From contig SOJT01000093.1 in the NCBI GenBank assembly GCA_004376485.1, positions 1 through 18,138 of the forward strand: 18,138 nt of DNA, written 5' to 3'. Of the stretch, positions 7,344 to 14,605 are shown in pieces. The notes below the pieces were generated by a model, which saw nothing but the letters and a program-made list of their open reading frames with translations, was not told the origin of the DNA and did no database searches. The number at the start of each line of letters is the position of its first letter. The stretch's first letter is position 1. A program made the position numbers and the translations under genes. The stretch is from Candidatus Aerophobota bacterium. GTDB lineage: Bacteria; Aerophobota; Aerophobia; Aerophobales; AE-B3A.

Positions 7344-8390
7344 ATGCCAACCATAAGTGATCTGGAACTATTCAAGGCTGCCTATAAAACAGTTAAGGAA
7401 ATTATAAGAGTAAAGGAAGGTGAAAATCTCCTCATTACTATTGACTCTATCAGTGACTTCAGGGTGGCAGAGGAAATGGCCAAAGCGGGAGAGGCGCTTG
7501 GTGCCAAGGTGATGGTGGCTTGGCATTCCACACCAAAAGGGTATGGAAAAGCAACTGACCCATATTTGCCTGCTCCGCTTATAGCAGCATGTCCTGAAGC
7601 AGATGCGTGGATAGAACTTAATAACCAATGGTTACTATATAGTACACCCTGGGAACGGGCGGTAACAAACGGCCGTACGCGAAATCTTATGCTTGGAGGT
7701 TTATCAACCGATCAGTTGATTCGCTGTATAGGAGAAGTAGATATTGAAGCTCAAATAGCCTTTCAGGAAAAAGTTGTTGAGATAACAAAGCGTGCAAAAA
7801 AAATGAAGATTGTTAATGCTGCGGGGACAAACATAGAATTTGAAAATGATCCCCATCGCCCTTTTGCCAACGAGCACATTGCTGACAAACCGGGGGGACA
7901 TTTTCTAACAGGACAGATTGGATGGGCGCCTAGAGAAGAAACTATCAATGGAACACTAGTCTTTGATGGTGCTATTTCAGGTGGTGGTAAAGCAGATATA
8001 GGGGTGGTCTCAAAGCCAGTTATATACGAAGTTAAAAAGGGAAGAATAAAAGAAATACGAGGTGGAAAGGAGGCGGAAATTGTTAAAAAATGGTTTGAAA
8101 AATTAAACGATCCCACTATGTATTTAGTGGCACATGTTTGTTACGGTTTTAATCCAAATGCAAAGCTGGGGTACACTGCTACGGAGGATGAAAGGATATG
8201 GGGAAGTACGGAATGGGGTTTTGGCTATCAGGGTCCAATGTATTCGGGTGGTGAGCCTAGAGTGGCAGCTTCCCACATAGACGGCATATGTTTGGCGTGT
8301 TCGGTATCATGTGATGAGGAGCCCCTAACTGAAGAAGGTGAAGTTGTACATCCGGATTTAGTAGAATTAGCAAAAGCCTGCGGTCATTAA
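7344..8390 (+). CDS. NicX-like / peptidase M29-family metalloenzyme, paralog 2
   Basis: This 348-residue protein aligns almost without gaps to the product of the gene at 1289. A hand count gives roughly 57% identity, with long shared blocks such as NNQWLLYSTPW, QIGWAPRE, AHxCYGFNP, EDERxWGSTEWG and SHxDGICL. The candidate metal ligands are kept: His264 and His311/Asp313. The same two readings apply: M29-type aminopeptidase, or NicX-like ring-opening dioxygenase. Both copies look intact, so they probably act on related but different substrates, or form a hetero-oligomer. TTTTGGAGG gives a good ribosome binding site eight bases or so before the ATG. It directly follows the transporter genes and precedes an M20 peptidase. 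Confidence 0.8.
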   Translation: MPTISDLELFKAAYKTVKEIIRVKEGENLLITIDSISDFRVAEEMAKAGEALGAKVMVAWHSTPKGYGKATDPYLPAPLIAACPEADAWIELNNQWLLYSTPWERAVTNGRTRNLMLGGLSTDQLIRCIGEVDIEAQIAFQEKVVEITKRAKKMKIVNAAGTNIEFENDPHRPFANEHIADKPGGHFLTGQIGWAPREETINGTLVFDGAISGGGKADIGVVSKPVIYEVKKGRIKEIRGGKEAEIVKKWFEKLNDPTMYLVAHVCYGFNPNAKLGYTATEDERIWGSTEWGFGYQGPMYSGGEPRVAASHIDGICLACSVSCDEEPLTEEGEVVHPDLVELAKACGH

Positions 8391-8464
8391 TGTATTCTGC
8401 ACTGGTGCTCACTTAAGATAACTGCTGTTTTTTGAAGTGTAAAACTAAATCTAAGGAAAAATCG

Positions 8465-9550
8465 ATGAAGCGAGAATTAGTAAATACCTTCTTTAGAATG
8501 GTTCAAATTAGCAGTGAATCTGGCAATGAGAAGGAATTCATACATTACCTCAAGGATTTATTTACCAAAGAGCTGCAAGCTGAATGTGTTCTAGATAAAT
8601 TTGGGAACCTAATAGCAAAGGTGAGGGCCAAAAACTCAGGCTCAATTGAACCAATCTTCTTTGGGGTTCATGCAGATACGGTTAAACCCGGTAAGGAAAT
8701 TGAACCAATTCTCAAAGATGGAATAATACATTCCAAGGGAGAAACAATTTTGGGTGCAGATGACAAGGCGGGTATAACAGAACTCTTTGAGGCGATCAGA
8801 ACAGCCAATTGTTATCCCCCGATAGAGATTGTGGTTTCAAGGAAAGAGGAGACAGGTCTCAAAGGGTCCAAGAATACTGATGCATCTCTCCTCAAATCAA
8901 GAATGGGGTTTGTAATCGATACGGATAATCTAGAGGATATTATTGTAGGGGGGCCCTCCTACATGAGTATCAAAGTAGATATAACAGGTAGGGCTGCTCA
9001 TGCAGGGATGGAACCAGAAAAGGGGATATCTTCTATTAAAGCCGCATCGCATGCCATATCAATGTTAAAAGAAGGTTGGATCGATGATGAGACAACGGTA
9101 AACGTGGGGGTCATCAGGGGAGGTGAGATTCTCAATGCCGTACCAGAAAAAACAGTAGTCAAAGTTGAATGCCGTAGCCAAAACCATGAAAAGTGCCTTG
9201 GGCACAGTAACCTGATAAAACAGATATTCCTTACTGCAGCAGATTCTATCGGAGCAAGGGCAGATGTCACAATGGAACTCCTGATAAGGTGTTACCGCAT
9301 TTCAGAAGATGCAGAAGCTGTTACAATTGCGAAAAAAGCTATCAGCAGCGTAGGGCTGCATCCAAAGGTCAAGGTTATATGTGGTGGAACAGATGCTACT
9401 CATTATAACGAAAAGGGTATCGAGACAGTGGTGATAGGGATGGGAGTTCAAGCGGAACACACAAAAGATGAGAAAATAGCAGTAGCAGATATGATAAAAG
9501 GTGTGGAGATTATTCAGCAAATCTTCGAGGACTTATGTGAGAGAAGTTAA
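8465..9550 (+). CDS. M20-family metallopeptidase (PepT/tripeptidase-like)
   Basis: This is a cytosolic two-zinc peptidase of the M20 family, most like tripeptidase T and its short relatives (361 residues from the start chosen here). The metal and catalytic residues follow the family order: HAD (His69, Asp71), GADDKAG (Asp99), KEETG with the general base Glu128 and ligand Glu129, IDTD (Asp152) and a C-terminal EHTKDE (His332). The dimerisation lid includes GRAAHAG (175-181). A TTG eleven codons earlier (8432) is possible, but the ATG at 8465 has AAGGA seven bases upstream and gives the usual beginning MKRELVNTFF. It would cut short peptides or hydrolyse an N-acyl/amide bond in products of the neighbouring enzymes. 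M20 also contains carboxypeptidases and amidases such as hydantoin-pathway carbamoylases, so peptidase activity is likely but not certain. Confidence 0.88.
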   Translation: MKRELVNTFFRMVQISSESGNEKEFIHYLKDLFTKELQAECVLDKFGNLIAKVRAKNSGSIEPIFFGVHADTVKPGKEIEPILKDGIIHSKGETILGADDKAGITELFEAIRTANCYPPIEIVVSRKEETGLKGSKNTDASLLKSRMGFVIDTDNLEDIIVGGPSYMSIKVDITGRAAHAGMEPEKGISSIKAASHAISMLKEGWIDDETTVNVGVIRGGEILNAVPEKTVVKVECRSQNHEKCLGHSNLIKQIFLTAADSIGARADVTMELLIRCYRISEDAEAVTIAKKAISSVGLHPKVKVICGGTDATHYNEKGIETVVIGMGVQAEHTKDEKIAVADMIKGVEIIQQIFEDLCERS

Positions 9551-9618
9551 TTATTAACAGCTTTTATAGCAAAAAGTAAGGGTATCAAACTTCTCTCTTA
9601 AAGTGAGGTGAAAGATCG

Positions 9619-10833
9619 ATGTCTATGGATTTTGATGTGCCTCTTTTTGAAACCATGTATAGAAGGAGAACCAGGAGGTTTCCTCAAGGGGGGAAATTGC
9701 TCTCACGACGTGCTGGCCTCAACTACAACTCTAAAGAGCAGCCAATCCCGCTCAGTGAGCTAGAAACAGCAATTTTATGTTTCGCTACCTCAGGGATAAC
9801 AGGAGTGACCGTAGAGGAGATTAGGCATCTCCTTGGACATTTGACAGTGATAGGGAGAACTGCAGCCAGTCCTTGTGCTTCCCTTACTTTACATCTGTTC
9901 TTTAGCAATGATGAGGGGGTATTTTACTACAAAACAGATTCCACAGATGAGATCATTCCAAAAAAGCGAGTTAGGACAAAAACTCTAGAAGATAGAAAGG
10001 AAATACTTGAGGATTATAAAAAGAACACCACCAAGCTAAAAGACGGAAGAATAGACATTCCCCGTGACGTGATCGGCTCAGCATTTGAGAGCATGGTAAA
10101 CTTACCCGGAACTACTCTGTTCATACCGATTGCTGATACCACAAGAGAGTATATCAATTTGTTGTTCACTGGCTTAGCCCAATTTAGATGGCAATTGTGG
10201 GATGAAGTCAAGAATCAGCCTGCAGGAGTTGGTAAATGGATAGATGATGGATTCTTAAATGGTAACCGGATGACCATAACCCAGTATGAATCCATGCTGC
10301 CATGGTTGTGCAATCTCGAAGCTGGCATGGCCATGCAAAACTTATCCCTTGCAGCTACGGCCATGGGGCTTGGTTCCTTCATGATGCATACTATCGACCT
10401 TCCAACAGTAATGAGGTCATTGAACATGCATTTCGAGCAGCTCGAAAGGGAACCATTCCCTCAAGCAACCGTTAATCCAGTAGGAATAGATGGCATATTG
10501 GAGGGATATTGTCCGCCATACAGAACAGTGGAGGAAGCGGTGGAGGAAATAGCTGCTAAAAAGTGGGGCTCTGAGGGCATATATGGCAAAAAAGGGTATG
10601 ACCTTCCCAAGCCAAAGATATACGAATCAATCGTAGAAATCACCAAGTCATACTGTAGCTATGTGTATGAAACGTATGGCAGAATACCAAAATACCACGA
10701 CGCCATGTTTATACCTATTCTTGCTCAAATTCATCATCTGGATACCGGCTTCTATGAGAAATTTTTCCCTGAATATCTTGACGAGATGGATAAGGCCCAT
10801 ATGTCTACATGGCATTCTGAAAGGACGAAATAA
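9619..10833 (+). CDS. Divergent nitroreductase-fold protein with extra C-terminal region
   Basis: This 404-residue protein has hallmarks of the FMN-binding nitroreductase fold, SagB-like in style. An arginine-rich N-terminal patch YRRRTRRF (14-21) would contact the FMN phosphate. IPLSELETAILCFATSGITG (43-62) and GRTAASPCASLTLHLFF (79-95) follow. In the second half, NLEAGMAMQNLSLAATAMGLGSFM (232-255) is the classic helix and glycine turn. A central insertion (about 105-200) and a C-terminal extension (about 300-404) make it roughly twice the length of common nitroreductases. The extension has a conserved-looking HDAMFIPILAQIHHLDTGFYEKFF block (360-383) that I do not recognise. GTGAGGTGAAA precedes the ATG. 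It lies between the M20 gene and the Dpp operon and could reduce or oxidise an intermediate of either module. Confidence 0.65.
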   Translation: MSMDFDVPLFETMYRRRTRRFPQGGKLLSRRAGLNYNSKEQPIPLSELETAILCFATSGITGVTVEEIRHLLGHLTVIGRTAASPCASLTLHLFFSNDEGVFYYKTDSTDEIIPKKRVRTKTLEDRKEILEDYKKNTTKLKDGRIDIPRDVIGSAFESMVNLPGTTLFIPIADTTREYINLLFTGLAQFRWQLWDEVKNQPAGVGKWIDDGFLNGNRMTITQYESMLPWLCNLEAGMAMQNLSLAATAMGLGSFMMHTIDLPTVMRSLNMHFEQLEREPFPQATVNPVGIDGILEGYCPPYRTVEEAVEEIAAKKWGSEGIYGKKGYDLPKPKIYESIVEITKSYCSYVYETYGRIPKYHDAMFIPILAQIHHLDTGFYEKFFPEYLDEMDKAHMSTWHSERTK

Positions 10834-10847
10834 CAGCGAATATTTTT

Positions 10848-10967
10848 ATGAAAGAAGGGTCTCTATGCCATCAAAGAAAGGAGGTGGTGGACATTACTGA
10901 AGACCGTACGGAGCAAATATGCGCGTGCGATCCTGTAAGGAGCATTAGACCAAAAGGAGGTTTATGA
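10848..10967 (+). CDS. Possible 39-codon leader ORF upstream of the Dpp binding protein
   Basis: An ATG at 10848 opens a frame of 39 codons ending in TGA at 10965-10967, which overlaps the start codons of the binding-protein gene (ATGATG). A strong AAAGGAGGTGG at 10877-10887 lies inside it without a well-spaced start after it. A second nested frame (ATG 10865) encodes eleven residues, MPSKKGGGGHY. The overlap suggests possible coupling, but the last codons simply read the downstream ribosome binding site, and the peptide has no recognisable character. It is reported as a weak candidate. Confidence 0.2.
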   Translation: MKEGSLCHQRKEVVDITEDRTEQICACDPVRSIRPKGGL

Positions 10968-12577
10968 TGTCTATCCGACAATTTGCCAAATCGGTTGTTT
11001 TTGCCGTAGTGGTCTTAGGGGTTGCGATTACAATCGTGGGCACCGACATTGGAGTGGCAGTCGCCAAGAACATTTTCACCATGAGCAACACTCAGGAATT
11101 TGGAACAATCGATCCTGCTCGTGGAACGGACTACACCGAGTCCTACGGTATGTTGAATGTGTACGATCCCTTGGTGTTCCCATCCCCAACCGGTAAGATC
11201 GAACCCAAGTTGGCCAAGAGCTGGACAATCAGTGCTGATGGGCTCTCGTATACCTTTGAGCTAAGGCAGGGCGTGAAATTTCACGATGCCACCGAGCTAA
11301 CCGCTGAGGACGTCAAATTCTCGATGGAGCGAATACTAGCCTTAAAGGATGGTTATTCGTGGCTGTGGTCGGGCATCGTTAAGGAAGTCACGGTTGATGG
11401 CCCATTCAAGGTTACTTTCCACCTGAGCAAAGTATACGCTCCATTCCTTTCTACTCTCCCCTGGCTGTTCATTGTGAACAAAGATGTGATCCTGGCTCAT
11501 AAGCAGCCCGGAGATTTCGGGGAGTTCGGCGATTACGGCACCAACTGGCTAGCTGTAACTACCAATGAGGACGCCGGTTCCGGACCTTATACTCTCATGG
11601 CCTGGGATCGGGGGCGCGAGATTGTTTTCGAGCGCTTCCTTGACTACTGGGGAGGATGGCCTCATGGAGACAAGCACATCGACGAGGCACACAGTATCTT
11701 CTTGCAAGAAACAGCAACGGTGAAGACGATGCTGCGAAGAGGCGAGCTAACCATGGTAGAACATTGGCGTACCTATCCCGATTATCAAGACATGGCCAAA
11801 ATCCCTGGCGTTGAGGTGCTCACCTTCTTGTCTCCTGAAGAGATGAGTTTTAAGATTAACACCAAAAGGCCTCCCACTGATGACATTCATATCCGGAGAA
11901 TGTTGGCCTGGGCGTTTGATTACGAGACGGTGATCCAAACGCTGGAACCTGGGTCAGGTCCCGCAAGAGGGCCAATCCCCGCTAGTATTCCTGGCCATAA
12001 CCCCAGGGTTTTCCAATACCATATGGACCTGGATAAGGCCCGCCAGGAGCTCGAACAAAGCAAGTACTATCCTGATGTTCCAACCATTACCCTGGTGTTG
12101 CCCACCGGGCTTGAGAACCGGCGCAAGATGGCGGTTCGATTCAAAGAAAAACTTGAACCGCTCGGAGTGAAACTTGACATCCATATTGAACCGTGGGGAC
12201 GAATGACCGACCTGGCCACTACAGTAGAGACGACACCGAACATCATGGTGACCTCGGTGTCCTCGAACTACCCTGATGCCGATACCTATCTCAACTGCAT
12301 GTATCACTCACGGGGAAGCGGCACCTGGATGTCCACGGAGTGGCTGCAAGATCCACTGGTGGACCAACTGATCGACCAGGAGCGGACCACGCTCGACCCT
12401 GAAGAACGAGCCCATATTATGAACGTTGCCCAAGCTGTCATAGTGGAGCGTTGCCCTGATATCTTTGTCTACGTCATGCCTCTGCGGGTGGCTATACAAG
12501 ACTACTTAAAGGGCTTCACCTACAGACCGGTTATGAGCTTCTATTACTACTTCTACGACTGGTGGTTCGAGAAATAA
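10967..12577 (+). CDS. Peptide-type ABC transporter substrate-binding protein (SBP family 5, DppA/OppA-like)
   Basis: This 536-residue exported receptor belongs to the family-5 binding proteins for peptides, nickel and related cations. The signal peptide has a hydrophobic core at about 9-24 and an A-V-A cleavage site near 33. There is no lipobox cysteine, so a free periplasmic protein is expected. Family landmarks are a GTIDPARG opening, YDPLVFPSPTGKIEPKLAKSW, the block LRQGVKFHDATELTAEDVKFS, and the typical RRMLAWAFDYETV and RKMAVRFKEKLEPLGV segments. Two ATGs are adjacent. The second (10967) is preferred because GGAGG (10956-10960) lies six bases before it but only three before the first. 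Permease and ATPase genes follow, with a hairpin in between. The ligand is unknown; a peptide or small cationic compound is most likely. Confidence 0.93.
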   Translation: MSIRQFAKSVVFAVVVLGVAITIVGTDIGVAVAKNIFTMSNTQEFGTIDPARGTDYTESYGMLNVYDPLVFPSPTGKIEPKLAKSWTISADGLSYTFELRQGVKFHDATELTAEDVKFSMERILALKDGYSWLWSGIVKEVTVDGPFKVTFHLSKVYAPFLSTLPWLFIVNKDVILAHKQPGDFGEFGDYGTNWLAVTTNEDAGSGPYTLMAWDRGREIVFERFLDYWGGWPHGDKHIDEAHSIFLQETATVKTMLRRGELTMVEHWRTYPDYQDMAKIPGVEVLTFLSPEEMSFKINTKRPPTDDIHIRRMLAWAFDYETVIQTLEPGSGPARGPIPASIPGHNPRVFQYHMDLDKARQELEQSKYYPDVPTITLVLPTGLENRRKMAVRFKEKLEPLGVKLDIHIEPWGRMTDLATTVETTPNIMVTSVSSNYPDADTYLNCMYHSRGSGTWMSTEWLQDPLVDQLIDQERTTLDPEERAHIMNVAQAVIVERCPDIFVYVMPLRVAIQDYLKGFTYRPVMSFYYYFYDWWFEK

Positions 12578-12593
12578 CTAGTCACAGAGGTTC

Positions 12594-12624
12594 AAAGGGA
12601 GGGGAGTCAAACTTCCCTCCCTTT
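12594..12624 (+). terminator. Strong hairpin between the binding-protein and permease genes (attenuating or mRNA-stabilising)
   Basis: A 13-base-pair stem (12594-12606 with 12612-12624, one G-U pair) closes a TCAAA loop. The arms are AAAGGGAGGGGAG and CTTCCCTCCCTTT, ending in a short T run (12622-12625). The hairpin sits 16 bases after the binding-protein stop and ends 17 bases before the dppB ATG. With only four T residues it probably terminates partially or protects the upstream message, giving more binding protein than permease, a known arrangement in binding-protein-dependent transport operons. Confidence 0.7.
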
Positions 12625-12641
12625 TCCTAGAAAGGAACAGC

Positions 12642-13670
12642 ATGCGGTTTTCTTACTTTGTATTACGCCGGTGGCTCTACTCGATTTTGGTTTTGTTCGG
12701 ACTTTCTATACTGATATTCATTATCGCCCGCATGCTCCCAGGTGATCCAGCGCGGCTAGCGCTAGGGCCTTTTGCTTTACAGGAGCAGGTTGAACATCTC
12801 CGACACGTAATGGGGATGGACAAACCCCTGCCCCTCCAATACTGGACGTACATTACCGGGATATTTCACGGCGATTTTGGCCTCTCTTTTCAGACCCGGA
12901 GGAACGTAGCGCTGGACATTGCTCATTATCTGCCGGCCACGGTTGAGTTGGTTCTCATGGCCATAGTCTGGGTATTAGTGCTTGGAGTCCCGCTGGGAGT
13001 ACTGGCAGCGCGCTACAAGGATAGTTGGGTGGACAATTTGGTGCGGGTTATGGCATTCATCGGTGTTGCCGTTCCCCCATTTGTCGTGGGACTCTTTCTC
13101 CAGCTTACCTTTTCTTACCTTCTAGGCATTCTGCCTACCACAGGACGACTAAGTTTGATGACGCCTGCTCCTCCTCTTCGAACAGGACTCCTCTTGCTTG
13201 ATAGTTTGATAGAGGGAGACTTTAGTGCGTTGGGGGATGCGTTAAAACACATCATTCTCCCTTCTTTTGCCATTGCCATGACAGGCATAGGACAAATTGC
13301 CCGACTGACAAGGGCAAGCATGAGCGACGTTGCTAACCAAGATTACATAGAGGCATCTCGCGGATTTGGCATACCTAATCGAGTTATAGCTTTCAAGTAT
13401 ATGTTGAAGCCTGCTTCCATTGCTCCTCTTACCATCTTAGGGCTGACCTTTGCCTCAGAACTGAGCAACGCTTTTCTTGTAGAAACGGTTTTCGCATGGC
13501 CTGGACTAGCCAAATATGGCATCCGTGCCATCCTGAGAAAGGATTTCAACGCCGTTATGGGGGTTGTTCTTATCATTGGTCTTGCTTTTGTCATTGTAAA
13601 TCTAATCGTTGATATCCTGGCTGGGTATGTGGATCCTCGAATCCGCATTAAACACGAGGAGGGGGAGTAA
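12642..13670 (+). CDS. dppB: Dpp/Opp-type ABC transporter permease, DppB-like
   Basis: This is an integral membrane subunit (342 residues) of the peptide-type importer. The N-terminus RRWLYSILVLFGLSILIFII is the typical first helix of DppB/OppB, followed by ARMLPGDPARLALGP. The periplasmic block contains YWTYITGIFHGDFGLSFQT. Further helices follow, and the ATPase-docking EAA loop reads YIEASRGFGIPNRVIAFKYM. The end PRIRIKHEEGE is a usual DppB tail. AGAAAGGAA precedes the ATG. It pairs with the DppC-like subunit encoded immediately downstream. Confidence 0.95.
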   Translation: MRFSYFVLRRWLYSILVLFGLSILIFIIARMLPGDPARLALGPFALQEQVEHLRHVMGMDKPLPLQYWTYITGIFHGDFGLSFQTRRNVALDIAHYLPATVELVLMAIVWVLVLGVPLGVLAARYKDSWVDNLVRVMAFIGVAVPPFVVGLFLQLTFSYLLGILPTTGRLSLMTPAPPLRTGLLLLDSLIEGDFSALGDALKHIILPSFAIAMTGIGQIARLTRASMSDVANQDYIEASRGFGIPNRVIAFKYMLKPASIAPLTILGLTFASELSNAFLVETVFAWPGLAKYGIRAILRKDFNAVMGVVLIIGLAFVIVNLIVDILAGYVDPRIRIKHEEGE

Positions 13671-13687
13671 ACCAAAAGGAGGTTATG

Positions 13688-14602
13688 ATGTCTACTCGAG
13701 CATCCCACCATCAGGTAACCACGGGATTGAATGAGACGCGATGGATGATCATCAAGGATCGTTTGGGAAGAGGATGGTATAAGTTCAGACGCAATCCGAT
13801 CTCTCTTGTCGGTGGGGTTATGGTGCTCTTATGCGTGTTCCTGGCTATTTTTGCTCCCTATGTCACCCCCTACCCCAAACATGCTGGAGCATTTACCGAT
13901 TTTCAAAACGCCTTTCAAGCACCAAGCAAATCACATTGGTTGGGAACAGATGCACTAGGCTGTGATGTTTTCACTCGCATAATCTTTGGTTCTCGGATTT
14001 CCCTTATGCTTACGGCGGTGGTATTAGGCATCAGCGTGCCAGTCGGGGTTTTCCTTGGTCTTATTTCAGGATATATGGGTGGAAAGACTGAAACAGTAAT
14101 AATGAGGGTGACTGACGTTTTCTTATCTCTGCCTGCCCTGGTGATGGCCTTGGCAATCTGTGCCGCTTTCACTCCCAGCATCGATAAAGCCATGCTCGCA
14201 GTGGCCTCCATTTGGTGGACATGGCACTGTCGCCTGGTGAACGGTATCACCCGCTCCATCAAAACAGAGGAATTTGTCCAAGCCAGCAAGGTATTGGGAG
14301 CTAGCCCTTTGAGAATAATCTTCAAAGATATTCTTCCTAATTGTGCCTCACCGGTCATAGTGAAGATTACCCTGGATGCCGGCTTTGTTATCCTGGTCGG
14401 GGCAGGATTGAGCTTCTTAGGCTTAGGTGCTCAGCCTCCCGCAGAAGATCTAGGAACGATGATTTCTTTTGGTGCCAAGTATCTACCGGAGAGATGGTGG
14501 ATGACGGTCTTCCCTAGCTTGGCAATTTTCTTTATTATCTTGGGATTCAATCTGTTGGGTGATGGATTGCGCGATGTCCTGGCTGTGGAAGAAGGGGTCT
14601 AA
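13688..14602 (+). CDS. dppC: Dpp/Opp-type ABC transporter permease, DppC-like
   Basis: This is the second membrane subunit of the importer (304 residues). It has the family's N-terminal arrangement: a cytoplasmic region, WYKFRRNPISLVGGVMVLL as first helix, then the periplasmic landmark HWLGTDALGCDVFTRIIFGSR. The EAA loop is FVQASKVLGASPLRIIFKDI, and GAGLSFLGLGAQPPAEDLG is characteristic of DppC. Two ATGs are adjacent. GGAGG at 13678-13682 sits five bases from the second (13688) and only two from the first (13685), so the second is preferred. Its initiation region is nearly identical to that of the binding-protein gene of the same operon. Confidence 0.94.
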   Translation: MSTRASHHQVTTGLNETRWMIIKDRLGRGWYKFRRNPISLVGGVMVLLCVFLAIFAPYVTPYPKHAGAFTDFQNAFQAPSKSHWLGTDALGCDVFTRIIFGSRISLMLTAVVLGISVPVGVFLGLISGYMGGKTETVIMRVTDVFLSLPALVMALAICAAFTPSIDKAMLAVASIWWTWHCRLVNGITRSIKTEEFVQASKVLGASPLRIIFKDILPNCASPVIVKITLDAGFVILVGAGLSFLGLGAQPPAEDLGTMISFGAKYLPERWWMTVFPSLAIFFIILGFNLLGDGLRDVLAVEEGV

Positions 14603-14605
14603 CAG

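Noticed and set aside
8432..8464. TTG start of the M20 peptidase, eleven codons earlier
   Set aside because: No Shine-Dalgarno is placed for it, while the ATG at 8465 has AAGGA at good spacing and gives a normal family N-terminus.
567..9550. Reading Module A as the classical nicotinate (nic) cluster
   Set aside because: No nicotinate hydroxylase, deformylase or maleamate amidase is present, and the racemase has hydantoin-racemase-like rather than clear maleate-isomerase motifs.
10661..10900. Plus-strand 79-residue ORF overlapping the end of the nitroreductase-like gene
   Set aside because: It is out of frame with the better-supported 404-residue protein for most of its length and has no ribosome binding site at its start.
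13915..14358. Minus-strand 147-residue ORF inside dppC
   Set aside because: It is antisense to the conserved EAA-loop region of dppC and has no recognisable domain.
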